A stretch of DNA of 64,000 nucleotides from Mycolicibacterium fortuitum subsp. fortuitum (GCF_022179545.1 NZ_AP025518.1:1178001-1242000); one strand, 5' to 3'; shown: positions 27,002 to 35,409, counted from the stretch's first letter. Program-made: numbers and translations. The notes: generated from the sequence alone by a model not told the origin.

Positions 27002-28186
27002 TCAGCCTCCCGAATGCATCACATCGGCGCCGACCGGCACTGCGCAGTCGTCGGGATCATCGAGCCATCCTTCGGGCAGCGACACCGACGCTGCCGAGCC
27101 CTGCCTGCCGCGCGGACCGGTGGCCGCCGGCGGGAACGGGGCGTCGCCGTCCAGTTGGTCCAGGAGCTCGTCGAGCTCGGCACGAGTCTTGACCAGTGCC
27201 AGCGCGCGCCGCAGATCGGCGCCCGCGGGGAACCCGTGCATGTACCAGGCCACGTGCTTGCGGATGTCGCGCATGCCCTTGTCCTCGCCGAAATGCTCAC
27301 TGAGCAGCTCGCCATGGCGACGCACGATGTCGGCCACCTCGCCCAGGGTCGGCGGGGTAGCGGCGGGGCGCCCGTTGAAGGCCGCCGAGAGTTCCGCGAA
27401 CAACCATGGCCGGCCCAGGCAGCCCCGGCCGATCACCACGCCGTCGCAGCCGGTCGCGGCCATCATGGCCAGCGCGTCGTCGGCCTCGAAGATGTCACCG
27501 TTGCCCAGCACCGGAATGCTGGTGACATGGGCTTTCAGCGCGGCGATCTGATCCCAGTCGGCCGTGCCCGAATAGCGTTGGGCCGCAGTGCGAGCATGCA
27601 GCGCGACAGCCGCCGCGCCTTCCTCGGCGGCGATCCGCCCGGCATCCAGATGAGTGTGGTGAGCGTCGTCGATGCCGATCCGGAACTTCACCGTCACCGG
27701 AATGTCGGTGCCCGCAACACCACGCACCGCGGCGGCCACGATCTGTCCGAACAGGCGCCGCTTGTAGGGCAGGGCCGATCCGCCGCCGCGCTTGGTGACC
27801 TTGGGTACCGGGCAGCCGAAGTTCATGTCGATGTGGTCGGCCATGCCCTCGTCGGCGATCATCTTGGCCGCGAGGTACGTGGTTTCCGGGTCGACGGTGT
27901 AGAGCTGCAACGATCGCGGTGATTCCTCGGGTGCGAACGTCGTCATGTGCATGGTCACGGGATGGCGCTCCACCAGCGCCCGCGCGGTGACCATCTCGCA
28001 CACATAGAGGCCGCTGACGGTTCCGGCGCGGGCGATCTCGAGTTCGCGGCACAGTGTGCGGAACGCCACATTGGTCACACCCGCCATCGGGGCGAGCACG
28101 ACGGGACTGGGCAACGCGAACGGCCCGATCCGCAGTTGGGATCGGGCCGACGCTGCAGTTGCAGGAGGCGTGGCGGTCAGGGTCAT
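27002..28186 (-). CDS. dusB: tRNA-dihydrouridine synthase (Dus family)
   Basis: A 394-residue FMN-dependent TIM barrel. It has the N-terminal VVLAPMAGVTNVAFRTLCRE, the catalytic cysteine in NFGCPVPKVTKRGGGSAL, VTVKFRIGIDD, and the FMN phosphate site GCDGVVIGRGCLGRPW. It reduces uridines in tRNA D-loops; the subfamily assignment to DusB is by similarity. It overlaps desA1 by 4 nt (ATGA). Matches Rv0823c. Confidence 0.92.
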   Translation of the reverse strand: MTLTATPPATAASARSQLRIGPFALPSPVVLAPMAGVTNVAFRTLCRELEIARAGTVSGLYVCEMVTARALVERHPVTMHMTTFAPEESPRSLQLYTVDPETTYLAAKMIADEGMADHIDMNFGCPVPKVTKRGGGSALPYKRRLFGQIVAAAVRGVAGTDIPVTVKFRIGIDDAHHTHLDAGRIAAEEGAAAVALHARTAAQRYSGTADWDQIAALKAHVTSIPVLGNGDIFEADDALAMMAATGCDGVVIGRGCLGRPWLFAELSAAFNGRPAATPPTLGEVADIVRRHGELLSEHFGEDKGMRDIRKHVAWYMHGFPAGADLRRALALVKTRAELDELLDQLDGDAPFPPAATGPRGRQGSAASVSLPEGWLDDPDDCAVPVGADVMHSGG

Positions 28187-29184
28187 GAAGACGAAGACGA
28201 CACCAACAGGTTCTTCATGGCCTTCTTCTCGGCCACCTTGCGCTCGCGTTCCAGGCGGCGTTCCTTGGCCACCTCGAACTTGTCGCAGGCGTCCTCGAGC
28301 TCCTCGACGATGCGGCCGAGGTCGTCACGCAGCCGTGCGCCCTCACCGGTGAAGTCCTCGCGCTCGAAGATGCGCCACTTGCGCAGAACCGGCATGACCA
28401 CGTCGTCCAGGTGGATACGCGGGTCGTACACGCCGCCGACGGCGATGACGACGGCCTTGCGGCGGAAGTCCGGAACCGTGTAACCGGGCATCTTGAAGTT
28501 GTCGAGCACTCGGTGCAGCGATGCCATGCCCTGGTTGGGGGCGATATCCAGGCCGGCCGCCGAGACGTCCCGGTAGAAGATCATGTGCAGGTTCTCGTCG
28601 GCCGAGATGCGCTGCAGCAGCTGGTCGGCGATCGGGTCGTCGCAGGCCTTACCGGTGTTGCGGTGGCTGACGCGGGTCGCGAGCTCCTGGAACGACACGT
28701 ACATCACCGAGTCGAACAGGCTCTCGGCAAACAGATCGCCCTGCTGGTTCTGGCCGGGGGAGAAGCCGCGGGTGACCTGCTCGACGCGCAGTTCCTCCAG
28801 CTCGACCGGATCGACGGCGCGGGTCACCACGAGGTAGTCGCGCAGCGCGATGCCGTGGCGGTTCTCCTCGGCGGTCCAGCGGTTGACCCACTGGCCCCAG
28901 GCGCCGTCCATGCCCATGTTCATCGCGATCTCGCGGTGGTACGAGGGCAGGTTGTCCTCGGTGAGCAGGTTCTGCACCATCGCGGTCTTGGCGACCTCGG
29001 ACAGCTTCGACTGCTCGGGATCCCAGTCCTGACCACCGAGCGCGTAATAGTTCTTGCCGTCCGACCACGGAATGAAGTCGTGCGGATTCCAGTCCTTACG
29101 CATCCGCATGTGGCGGTTGATGCTGGTCTCCACGACAGGCTCAAGTTCATGCAGGAGCTGCAGGTCGGTGTATTCCTGCGTCAT
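28183..29184 (-). CDS. desA1: Acyl-[acyl-carrier-protein] desaturase DesA1
   Basis: A 333-residue soluble diiron desaturase with ligands in TAEENRHG (Glu106, Glu107, His110) and ADENLHMIFYRD. DesA1 introduces double bonds during mycolic acid biosynthesis and is essential in mycobacteria. The chosen ATG 29184 (MTQEYTDLQLLHE) has AGGAGG about 10 nt upstream; GTG 29193 is an alternative three codons earlier. Co-transcribed with the dus gene downstream. Confidence 0.93.
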   Translation of the reverse strand: MTQEYTDLQLLHELEPVVETSINRHMRMRKDWNPHDFIPWSDGKNYYALGGQDWDPEQSKLSEVAKTAMVQNLLTEDNLPSYHREIAMNMGMDGAWGQWVNRWTAEENRHGIALRDYLVVTRAVDPVELEELRVEQVTRGFSPGQNQQGDLFAESLFDSVMYVSFQELATRVSHRNTGKACDDPIADQLLQRISADENLHMIFYRDVSAAGLDIAPNQGMASLHRVLDNFKMPGYTVPDFRRKAVVIAVGGVYDPRIHLDDVVMPVLRKWRIFEREDFTGEGARLRDDLGRIVEELEDACDKFEVAKERRLERERKVAEKKAMKNLLVSSSSS

Positions 29185-29374
29185 GTGCTCCACCCTCCTC
29201 GCGTCTCAGGGACGCTCAGTTATCTGTACCTGTTGGTAGCAGTCAATATATCTGTGTAACCCGGTGACATCAAGTTGCCCCCGTTCGTGTTTCGCGTGTC
29301 CTGCGCCGTTTGTGGTACGGCGGTAGGATCCGCGGCAACATCTGTCGGATACCACGCTCGGAGGTTGGGCACAC

Positions 29375-29827
29375 GTGAAGATGCTTGTCGTTGGTGCCGG
29401 AGCTGCGGCTGCCACTGGTGCGGCCGTATCCCTGTTGTTCGGTGCCGGCGTTGCGGCCGCCGCCCCTGATGTGGTGGGGCAGACCTACTCGGACGCCTCG
29501 AGCGCGATCGAGGATAGCGGTTCCAGTGCCAAGGTCGCCGTCACCGTGGGCAGCAAGCTGTCCCAGGGCGACTGCATCGTCACCAACGCGTGGGACGCCC
29601 CCTTCGTGCGCGACGGCAGCCACGCTTCCGGCGAGGTCATGGTCGCGTTGAACTGCGACGGTGCCCACGCCACCGCCAACCACCCCGGCGCTTCGGTCGC
29701 CAGCCCGGCCGGTCGCGAGGCCAAGGCTGCCGACGATCTGGAGGCTGCGAAGCAGGCCTATGCCGAGCAGCAGGCCCAGCTCGCCGAGCAGGAAGAGCTC
29801 GCCGAGGCCAGCACTCCCGACGAGTAG
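29375..29827 (+). CDS. Secreted PASTA-like small protein A
   Basis: A 150-residue exported protein: signal peptide ending AAAAP (about residue 30), then DVVGQTYSDASSAIEDSG, which resembles the PASTA-domain consensus (P-x-VVG-x-x-x-x-A). Cysteines lie in GDCIVTNAW and LNCDG, and the protein ends with an Ala/Glu-rich helix and TPDE. Start GTG 29375. The next gene is a clear paralogue. Function unknown; cell-wall association is inferred from the PASTA-like repeat. Confidence 0.72.
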   Translation: MKMLVVGAGAAAATGAAVSLLFGAGVAAAAPDVVGQTYSDASSAIEDSGSSAKVAVTVGSKLSQGDCIVTNAWDAPFVRDGSHASGEVMVALNCDGAHATANHPGASVASPAGREAKAADDLEAAKQAYAEQQAQLAEQEELAEASTPDE

Positions 29828-29999
29828 GGCCGTTCTTCCTGGTCATTCGCCCTTTCGGCGACTAAAATCCAGGTCAGCTCCCACAGAGTGTTTGCCGTGA
29901 CACCTTGTCGCGGACCACGGGGTTGCTGACACGCACGGCCCGAAGCGCCGTCGCCCCACCTCGCCGGGAGAGATCGCCGGACTGGGAAGGTCGGGCCAG

Positions 30000-30440
30000 A
30001 TGAAGATCGCGATCGGGTTCGGAAGCGCTATCGGTATGTCCGCGGCGGGTTTTGCGTTCGCGGTGCTGGGTTCGGGGGTCGCCCACGCGGCGCCGGACGT
30101 CGTAGGACAGAAATACAGCGACGCGGTGAGTGCGATCGAGGACGGCGGTGGCACGGCGCATGTCGCCGTGTCCGTCGGTAGCCGGTTGCCCCGCGATGAG
30201 TGCATCGTCACCAATGCCTGGACCGTCCGGCAGTTGGTGCCGCAGACCTCCGACACCTACTACGAATACAGAGAAGACGTCACGCAGGTGGCGCTCAACT
30301 GCGAGGGCGATCACGCCACGGAGACACACCCGGGCGCATCGATCGCCAGCCCGGAGGGGCGTGAGGCCAAGGCCGCCGAAGAGGAGGCCGCGGCCGCCGA
30401 GCAGGAGCCGATCGCCGAGGCCAGCACTCCGGACGAATAG
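30000..30440 (+). CDS. Secreted PASTA-like small protein B (paralogue of A)
   Basis: A 146-residue exported protein: signal peptide ending AHAAP, DVVGQKYSDAVSAIEDGG, DECIVTNAW, LNCEGDHATETHPGAS and the same EASTPDE ending as the preceding gene. The pair arose by tandem duplication. Between them, 29828-29999 contains no other gene I can support. Role unknown. Confidence 0.72.
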   Translation: MKIAIGFGSAIGMSAAGFAFAVLGSGVAHAAPDVVGQKYSDAVSAIEDGGGTAHVAVSVGSRLPRDECIVTNAWTVRQLVPQTSDTYYEYREDVTQVALNCEGDHATETHPGASIASPEGREAKAAEEEAAAAEQEPIAEASTPDE

Positions 30441-30461
30441 CGTGCGGCCGCGGGAGGAGTC

Positions 30462-31046
30462 TCAGAAACTGCCGGCCCGCCCGACGAGCATGTCGACGCA
30501 GTAGTCGATGAACTGTTCCCGGCTGGCGGGCAGCCTGTCGTCGAGGTATGCGCTGAACAGGGCCGTCAGCGCGCCGATCAGGCTGGTGGCGACCATGGCC
30601 TGGCGGACCGGGTCGGCGATGCGGGTCAGTTTGCGCTGCAGCAGGCCGATGAAGTTGGGCATCCACTCCGCGCCCGAGCGGGTCAGCACGGGTTCGGATT
30701 CCGGGGCCAGCAGCAGCACCCGACCCCGGGTGGGGTCGTCGACCATGAGTGCGACAAATCGTTCCACCGCATCACGGGGAGTTGCCGCGGTCGTCAGGGC
30801 TGACATCGCTCGGGCGCAGACGTCGTCGTAGACCGCGCGGACGAACGTGTCGCGGTCGGAGAAGCTCTCGTAGAAATACCGTTCGGTGAGTTCGGCCGCA
30901 CGGCAGACGGCGCGGACCGTCAGCGCCGGACCTTCGGCTTTGCCCAGCAGGGTCACCCCTGCTGCGATCAGTTCGTCACGACGACGGGCCGCGCGTTCCG
31001 GCAGGGGAACGCCTGACCATCGGCCGCGTCGTTGACCGGATGGCAC
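30462..31046 (-). CDS. TetR/AcrR-family transcriptional regulator
   Basis: A 194-residue regulator with an N-terminal helix-turn-helix (RRDELIAAGVTLLGKAEGPALTVRAVCRAAELTERYFYESFSDRDTFVRAVYDD) and a helical ligand-binding domain. GTG 31046 is preceded by AGGAG 4-5 nt upstream; the 35-codon extension to 31151 runs through the promoter. It is divergent from an MpaB-type oxygenase gene with an 18-bp palindrome between them, so autoregulation and control of that gene are likely. Confidence 0.85.
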   Translation of the reverse strand: MPSGQRRGRWSGVPLPERAARRRDELIAAGVTLLGKAEGPALTVRAVCRAAELTERYFYESFSDRDTFVRAVYDDVCARAMSALTTAATPRDAVERFVALMVDDPTRGRVLLLAPESEPVLTRSGAEWMPNFIGLLQRKLTRIADPVRQAMVATSLIGALTALFSAYLDDRLPASREQFIDYCVDMLVGRAGSF

Positions 31047-31065
31047 ATCTACTCCTAAGCTCTGA

Positions 31066-31083
31066 TGACAACATGTGTAGTCA
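31066..31083. promoter_or_regulatory. TetR operator palindrome between the regulator and the MpaB gene
   Basis: TGACAACATGTGTAGTCA is an 18-bp interrupted palindrome (arms TGACnACA and TGTnGTCA, seven of nine base pairs) centred in the 80-bp divergent region. The location suits repression of both genes by the TetR protein. Confidence 0.55.
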
Positions 31084-31126
31084 CAATTGATACGGGACCG
31101 TCGTCCTGCCGGCAGAAAGCGCACCT

Positions 31127-32137
31127 GTGACACAAGATACTTCTGAGACATGCCCTGTGACCAGCGGTTCCGATGTCGTGGCGGCGGGTTGCCCGGCCGC
31201 CCCGGGCGGGTATGAGGCGCCGCCGATGCCGCTCGGCCCCGATTCGCTCACGTGGAAGTACTTCGGTGACTGGCGCGGCATGCTGCAGGGGCCATGGGCC
31301 GGTTCGATGCAGAACATGCATCCGCAACTGGGTGCGGCCGTCGAGGAACACTCGATCTTCTTCCAGGAGCGGTGGCCCCGCCTGCTGCGCTCGCTGTACC
31401 CGATCGGCGGGGTGGTATTCGACGGCGACCGCGCGCCCCAGACCGGCGCCGAGGTTCGCGACTATCACGTGAACATCAAGGGCGTCGACTCCCAGGGGCG
31501 CCGCTACCACGCGTTGAATCCCGAGGTCTTCTACTGGGCGCACTCGACGTTCTTCGTCGGCACGATCATCGTGGCCGACCGGCTCGCGGGCGGTATCTCC
31601 GAAGCCGAAAAGCGGCAGCTCTTCGAGGAGCACAAGCAGTGGTACTCGATGTACGGGATGAGCATGCGGCCCGTTCCGGAAACCTGGGAGGACTTCCAGG
31701 TCTATTGGGATCACATGTGCCGCAACGTATTGGAGAACAACAAGGCGGCTCGTGACGTCTTGGATCTGTCCGAGCTGCCCAAGCCGCCGTTCGCGTCGAA
31801 GATGCCCGACTGGATGTGGGCGCTGCAGCGCAAGTACGTGGTGTACCCGTTGTTCCTGTGGTTCACCGTCGGTCTGTACCACCCGGCGGTGCGCGAGCTG
31901 ATGGGCTACACCTGGTCGGAGCGCGACGAGAAGATACATCGCTTGCTGGGCAAGGTGATTGGCAAGGTGTTCATGGTGGTGCCCCGTCGCCGCCGCATGC
32001 ATCCGCGGGCTCGCAGTGCCTGGGATCGCGTCACCGGCCGGATTCCGGCGGATGCGCCGTTGGTGCACACCCCGGCGCGCAACCTGCCGCCGATCGGCCA
32101 CCGCGACAACGGGATGCACTACTGCCCGAAGGTGTGA
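31127..32137 (+). CDS. MpaB/DUF2236-family oxygenase
   Basis: A 336-residue protein of the MpaB/latex-clearing-like oxygenase family. The core includes LYPIGGVVFDG, the candidate heme-histidine region ALNPEVFYWAHSTFFVGTII, and RRRMHPRARSAWDRVTGRIP near the C-terminus. The family uses a b-type heme; the substrate is unknown and could be a lipid or terpenoid. Start GTG 31127. Divergent from the TetR gene. Confidence 0.78.
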   Translation: MTQDTSETCPVTSGSDVVAAGCPAAPGGYEAPPMPLGPDSLTWKYFGDWRGMLQGPWAGSMQNMHPQLGAAVEEHSIFFQERWPRLLRSLYPIGGVVFDGDRAPQTGAEVRDYHVNIKGVDSQGRRYHALNPEVFYWAHSTFFVGTIIVADRLAGGISEAEKRQLFEEHKQWYSMYGMSMRPVPETWEDFQVYWDHMCRNVLENNKAARDVLDLSELPKPPFASKMPDWMWALQRKYVVYPLFLWFTVGLYHPAVRELMGYTWSERDEKIHRLLGKVIGKVFMVVPRRRRMHPRARSAWDRVTGRIPADAPLVHTPARNLPPIGHRDNGMHYCPKV

Positions 32138-32147
32138 GCAGGCCGCC

Positions 32148-32504
32148 TCAGCGCCCGATGAACGGGGCGTTCTGCGGGCAGTAGACCTTGACCGCACCCC
32201 GGACCAGGTTCGCCGCCTGGTGCTTGTCGATGCCTGCCTGGTTCCTCAGCTGGCTGATGACTCCGCGTACGGTGCGCGCGGGCTCGATCTTGCCTTTCGT
32301 GAGCGCCTCGCAGACTCCGCGCCCGACCTGCCCGGCTTCCTCGGCGGAGGTGGTCGGGATGTTCAGGTCCTTGACGATGGTGAAGAACTGGTCGTCCTGA
32401 GCATCCGCGTGGGCGGGTGCGACCCCGAATGCGGCGGCCGCCGCAAGTGCGACGGTGCCGATCGCGGTCGCCATGGCGCGAGCGCCCGGGCGCCGGGAGA
32501 ACAT
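32148..32504 (-). CDS. DUF732 secreted protein
   Basis: A 118-residue exported protein with a signal peptide ending AHADA and the DUF732 domain: DDQFFTIVKDLNIPTTSAEEA, GRGVCEALTKGK and AVKVYCPQNAP, the two cysteines forming the conserved pair. The family is mycobacterial and of unknown function. ATG 32504 is used; ATG 32474 would shorten the signal. Bases 32505-32730 upstream contain no supported gene. Confidence 0.85.
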   Translation of the reverse strand: MFSRRPGARAMATAIGTVALAAAAAFGVAPAHADAQDDQFFTIVKDLNIPTTSAEEAGQVGRGVCEALTKGKIEPARTVRGVISQLRNQAGIDKHQAANLVRGAVKVYCPQNAPFIGR

Positions 32505-32730
32505 GCTTCTGGCTCCTTCATGCTGTCGACCCCGACCGTGAACATGATGGCGAAATTTCTCGAAAATTTCACGATCTTCTCCACGCGGGTCCGTCCGACC
32601 TCAGTGCACCACGATAAACGGCCCTGACTCGCGCTGCGTGGGCGGAGAGCGTCGCGCCGGTGAGACGGGCGTAGCGGGCGGGCTACGCGTCCGAAATTGG
32701 GCCGCAACGATGTTGGGTGAGGCTGGGGCG

Positions 32731-33096
32731 ATGACGACCATCTATGACCAGATCGGCGGCGCCGAGGCACTCGAGACCGTCGTCGAGGACTTCTATCGCC
32801 GGGTGCTGGCCGACGACGAACTGGCCGGCTTCTTCACCGGAACCAACATGGCCCGGCTCAAGGGCAAGCAGGTGGAATTCTTCGCCGCGGCGCTGGGCGG
32901 CCCTGTGCCGTACAGCGGCGCTGGAATGCGTCAGGTCCACCAGGGCCGCGGCATCGGCATGCATCACTTCAACCTGGTCGCCGGTCACCTCTCCGACAGC
33001 CTCGCCGGTGCTGGGGTGCCCGAACCGATCGTGGGCCAGATCATCGCTGCGATCGCGCCGCTGGCCGACGAGATCGCGACCGCGCGGACCGCCTAG
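32731..33096 (+). CDS. glbN: Truncated hemoglobin trHbN (group I)
   Basis: A 121-residue 2-on-2 globin starting [19 protein letters not shown]. Tyr22 is the B10 residue, [21 protein letters not shown] spans helix E, and His70 in QVHQGRG is the proximal F8 histidine. The family dioxygenates NO to nitrate. Compared with M. tuberculosis GlbN, it lacks the 12-residue charged pre-A extension. The chosen start gives the canonical N-terminus; upstream ATGs give non-homologous extensions. Confidence 0.92.
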   Translation: MTTIYDQIGGAEALETVVEDFYRRVLADDELAGFFTGTNMARLKGKQVEFFAAALGGPVPYSGAGMRQVHQGRGIGMHHFNLVAGHLSDSLAGAGVPEPIVGQIIAAIAPLADEIATARTA

Positions 33097-33154
33097 ACCG
33101 GTGCCGCCAGCGCGCGTGAACCGCACCGTGACCCGCCTTGCGACGGGTGTCTGG

Positions 33155-33227
33155 TGCCCCCAGTAGGGCTCGAACCTACGACCTGCGGATTAAAAGTCCG
33201 TAGCTCTACCAACTGAGCTATAGGGGC
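33155..33227 (-). tRNA. tRNA-Lys (anticodon TTT)
   Basis: Full cloverleaf on the minus strand: acceptor GCCCCTA pairs with TGGGGGC, D-loop AGTTGGTAGAG, anticodon loop CTTTTAA, T-arm GTAGG-TTCGAGC-CCTAC, discriminator A. CCA is encoded at 33152-33154. Confidence 0.97.
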
Positions 33228-33362
33228 GCGAGATGACAGGGTACAAGATGACCGAAATTGGTGTTGCGACCACCGGGTTTGAAGATTTGGGCATCCGTAC
33301 CCTAAGCTATCGAAGCTCCCAACGAACGAGGTTGATGAGTACCCCGGAGAGATTCGGATTAG

Positions 33363-33435
33363 GCCCCCATCGTCTAGTGGCCTAGGACGCCGCCCTTTCA
33401 CGGCGGTAGCACGGGTTCGAATCCCGTTGGGGGTA
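33363..33435 (+). tRNA. tRNA-Glu (anticodon TTC)
   Basis: Acceptor GCCCCCA pairs with TGGGGGT (one G-U), anticodon stem CCGCC/GGCGG with loop CTTTCAC, T-arm CGGG-TTCGAAT-CCCG. No encoded CCA. Confidence 0.96.
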
Positions 33436-33472
33436 CGCAACACGGAAACGTGGAGCATGCTGGAAAGAGTAA

Positions 33473-33546
33473 GGCCCTGTGGCGCAGTTGGTTAGCGCGC
33501 CGCCCTGTCACGGCGGAGGTCGCGGGTTCGAGTCCCGTCAGGGTCG
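33473..33546 (+). tRNA. tRNA-Asp (anticodon GTC)
   Basis: Acceptor GGCCCTG pairs with CAGGGTC, anticodon loop CTGTCAC in stem CCGCC/GGCGG, T-loop TTCGAGT, discriminator G. CCA is encoded at 33547-33549. It lies 37 bp after tRNA-Glu. Confidence 0.97.
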
Positions 33547-33588
33547 CCATCACGGCGAGGCACTTCGGTCAAAGGCCGACGGCCTTCC

Positions 33589-33662
33589 GGCCAGGTAGCT
33601 CAGTTGGTACGAGCGTCCGCCTGAAAAGCGGAAGGTCGCCGGTTCGATCCCGGCCCTGGCCA
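33589..33662 (+). tRNA. tRNA-Phe (anticodon GAA)
   Basis: Acceptor GGCCAGG pairs with CCTGGCC, anticodon loop CTGAAAA in stem CCGC/GCGG, T-arm CCGG-TTCGATC-CCGG, discriminator A, no encoded CCA. The plus-strand trio Glu-Asp-Phe ends in a good terminator; an accessory-looking gene set begins immediately downstream. Confidence 0.97.
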
Positions 33663-33668
33663 CTGAGA

Positions 33669-33695
33669 GAACCCACCGGCGACGGTGGGTTTTTC
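33669..33695 (+). terminator. Rho-independent terminator of the tRNA Glu-Asp-Phe operon
   Basis: ACCCACCG-GCGA-CGGTGGGT followed by five T: an 8-bp stem, four-base loop and U tract, 8 bp after tRNA-Phe. A classic intrinsic terminator. Confidence 0.88.
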
Positions 33696-33791
33696 TGTTT
33701 CTGGAGCATGTTTGCTCGGAAGCCCGAATCTGATATGTGACACATCGGCTGTACGTTGGCGTGACAGGCGGGATTGCCGCTCAACCTACTC

Positions 33792-33826
33792 CAACTATAG
33801 TTGCGTTACTCTAACTTTAGTTAGAG
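33792..33826. promoter_or_regulatory. Twin palindromic operators upstream of the MNT gene
   Basis: CAACTATAGTTG (33792-33803) is a perfect 12-bp palindrome, and CTCTAACTTTAGTTAGAG (33809-33826) is a perfect palindrome of two 8-bp arms around TT. Their centres are 20 bp apart, about two helical turns, and both share the half-site AACT. They lie just before the MNT start, whose product has an N-terminal winged-helix-like region, so autoregulation typical of toxin-antitoxin operons is likely. The region is AT-richer than its surroundings. Confidence 0.65.
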
Positions 33827-33839
33827 AAGCACGCGGATC

Positions 33840-34475
33840 ATGCAGCTGAACAAGCCGTTCGCAACGGTGACGCCGACGCTCGACGGCGACGTGCTTGCCG
33901 TCCTGGCGAGTGCAGACGTCACGTTCACGATAAGCCAGGTCCAACGCATCCTCACCAAGGCGTCGGGGGAAGGCATCCGCAAGGTACTCAACCGGCTCAC
34001 CGCGCAGGGCGTGGTGCTGCATGACGAGGTGGGTAGAACCCACACTTACCGCCTCAATGCCGAGCACCTCGCGGCCGAGCCCATCAGGATGCTGTCGCGG
34101 CTGAACTCCACGTTCCTCAGCAGACTGGAAGAGCACTTTGACGAGGAGTGGGGCAAGGATCTCAAGTACGCCGCGGTGTTCGGCTCCGCGTCGACCGGGC
34201 GCATGAAGCTCGACAGCGACATCGACCTGTTCTTGGTCCGCGGTGCCGAATCAGAAGACGACGATGTGTGGGACCAGCGGTTGACCGAACTTGCCCGGCT
34301 GCTCACCGCGTGGACCGGAAACGACGGCCGAATCGTCGAGTACAACGAGGATGAGTTCCGCGCCGCGGCCGCCGCAGGTGAGCCTCTGCTCCACGAGGTG
34401 TCGAAGCAAGGCCAGACCGTCGCGGGGACGCGGGCCTGGTTCAACGCGCAGCTGCGCGCGGCGAGGAAGTCCTGA
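33840..34475 (+). CDS. MNT-type nucleotidyltransferase with N-terminal winged-helix region (antitoxin-like)
   Basis: A 211-residue protein. Residues 1-80 look like a winged helix (ISQVQRILTKASGEGIRKVLNRLTAQGVVLHDEVGRTHTYRLN). Residues 100-190 form a minimal nucleotidyltransferase with GS-x10-DxD (Gly115-Ser116, Asp127, Asp129) in GSASTGRMKLDSDIDLF. In MNT/HEPN systems (MntA/HepT) the transferase neutralises the HEPN toxin by nucleotidylating it. The stop overlaps the start of the HEPN-like gene (TGATG), and two palindromes lie upstream. Not a housekeeping gene. Confidence 0.82.
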   Translation: MQLNKPFATVTPTLDGDVLAVLASADVTFTISQVQRILTKASGEGIRKVLNRLTAQGVVLHDEVGRTHTYRLNAEHLAAEPIRMLSRLNSTFLSRLEEHFDEEWGKDLKYAAVFGSASTGRMKLDSDIDLFLVRGAESEDDDVWDQRLTELARLLTAWTGNDGRIVEYNEDEFRAAAAAGEPLLHEVSKQGQTVAGTRAWFNAQLRAARKS

Positions 34476-34862
34476 TGGCGGGGCAACGCAACTGTGACTC
34501 CGTGGTCAACGCCGGGCGCTTGTCAAAGGCGATCGAGTTCTTCGAGGGTGCCGAGCATCTCCGGCGAGGAAATGCCCAATGCCGCCGGCGACCTGTACGT
34601 GGACGCGGGCATCGCGGCCTCGGACGTGCTCTGCTGCGTGCGCCTCGGTGTGCACTCGAACACCGGCAACCACAGCGAGGCCGTCGCCTTGCTCAAGCGA
34701 GCGGACAGCGGATCGGAGCGGCACCTGAACACCCTGCTCAACTTCAAGAACAGGGCTGCCTACACACATCAGGATCTGACCTCTGCGGAGTTGAAGAAGA
34801 TGAACCGCGCCGCCGAGCACCTGGTCGAGGCAGCCAAGCAAGCGGTCGCCGCCCGCGGATAG
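34475..34862 (+). pseudogene. HEPN-domain protein gene interrupted by a +1 frameshift
   Basis: ATG 34475, coupled to the MNT stop, encodes GRLSKAIEFFEGAEHLRR. From about 34566 the homologous sequence continues one base ahead, as EEMPNAAGDLYVDAGIAASDVLCC to the stop at 34862. Together they make a HEPN protein of about 128 residues, with AGIAASDVLCC and the RX4-6H RNase motif in RAAYTH. A single extra base around 34561-34566 (CCGGCGAGG) explains the break. Either the toxin is inactivated, the frame is shifted during translation, or the sequence has an error; ATG 34572 would give a shortened product of 96 residues. Confidence 0.65.
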
Positions 34863-35008
34863 TTCGCGGGTCGTCCGCATGATCCTCCAGCTCAACCAGT
34901 TCTCGACCGCCGCGAATCCGCCCTGTCGGCCCCGATCAGGGGCCAGGCGACACGACATACCGATTACCGAGAGCGACCCGTTCGGGATTTGGTCGCCTAC
35001 CTGGCGGG

Positions 35009-35356
35009 CTACCCCGTGCGCAGCACCTTGTTCATCGGTTTGCCGCGCGCCAGTTCGTCGACGAGCTTGTCGAGGTAGCGGATCTTGCGCATCAGCGGAT
35101 CCTCGACCTCCTGCACCTTGACGCCGCAGACGACACCGGTGATCAGCGAGGCGTTCGGGTTCAGCGAGGCGTCGGCGAAGAACTCCGCGAATGTCGTCTC
35201 GTCCTCGAGGTGGTTCCGCAGCGTCGTCTCGTCGAACCCGGTCAGCCAGCAGATGGCCTCGTCCAGTTCGGCCTGGGTGCGACCCTTGCGCTGTATCTTC
35301 GCCAGGTAGTGCGGGTACACCGCCGCCACGGCGGTGCCGAAGATCCGGTGCTCCAT
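35009..35356 (-). CDS. DUF2200 domain protein
   Basis: A 115-residue protein matching DUF2200 (IFGTAVAAVYPHYLAKIQRKGRTQAELDEAICWLTGF and VCGVKVQEVEDPLMRKIRYLDKLVDELARGKPMNKVL), a compact helical family of unknown function with scattered distribution. The gene is isolated; 34863-35008 before it contains no supported gene. Confidence 0.88.
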   Translation of the reverse strand: MEHRIFGTAVAAVYPHYLAKIQRKGRTQAELDEAICWLTGFDETTLRNHLEDETTFAEFFADASLNPNASLITGVVCGVKVQEVEDPLMRKIRYLDKLVDELARGKPMNKVLRTG

Positions 35357-35409
35357 GCGTCGAGGCTACGGCGTGGCGGCCTTTCTGCCCGCCGTGCCAG
35401 ACTTCGTTC

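Noticed and set aside
34475..34882. Full 135-codon frame read straight from the HEPN ATG
   Set aside because: After residue 30 it becomes Arg-rich nonsense, while the homologous HEPN sequence continues in the next frame.
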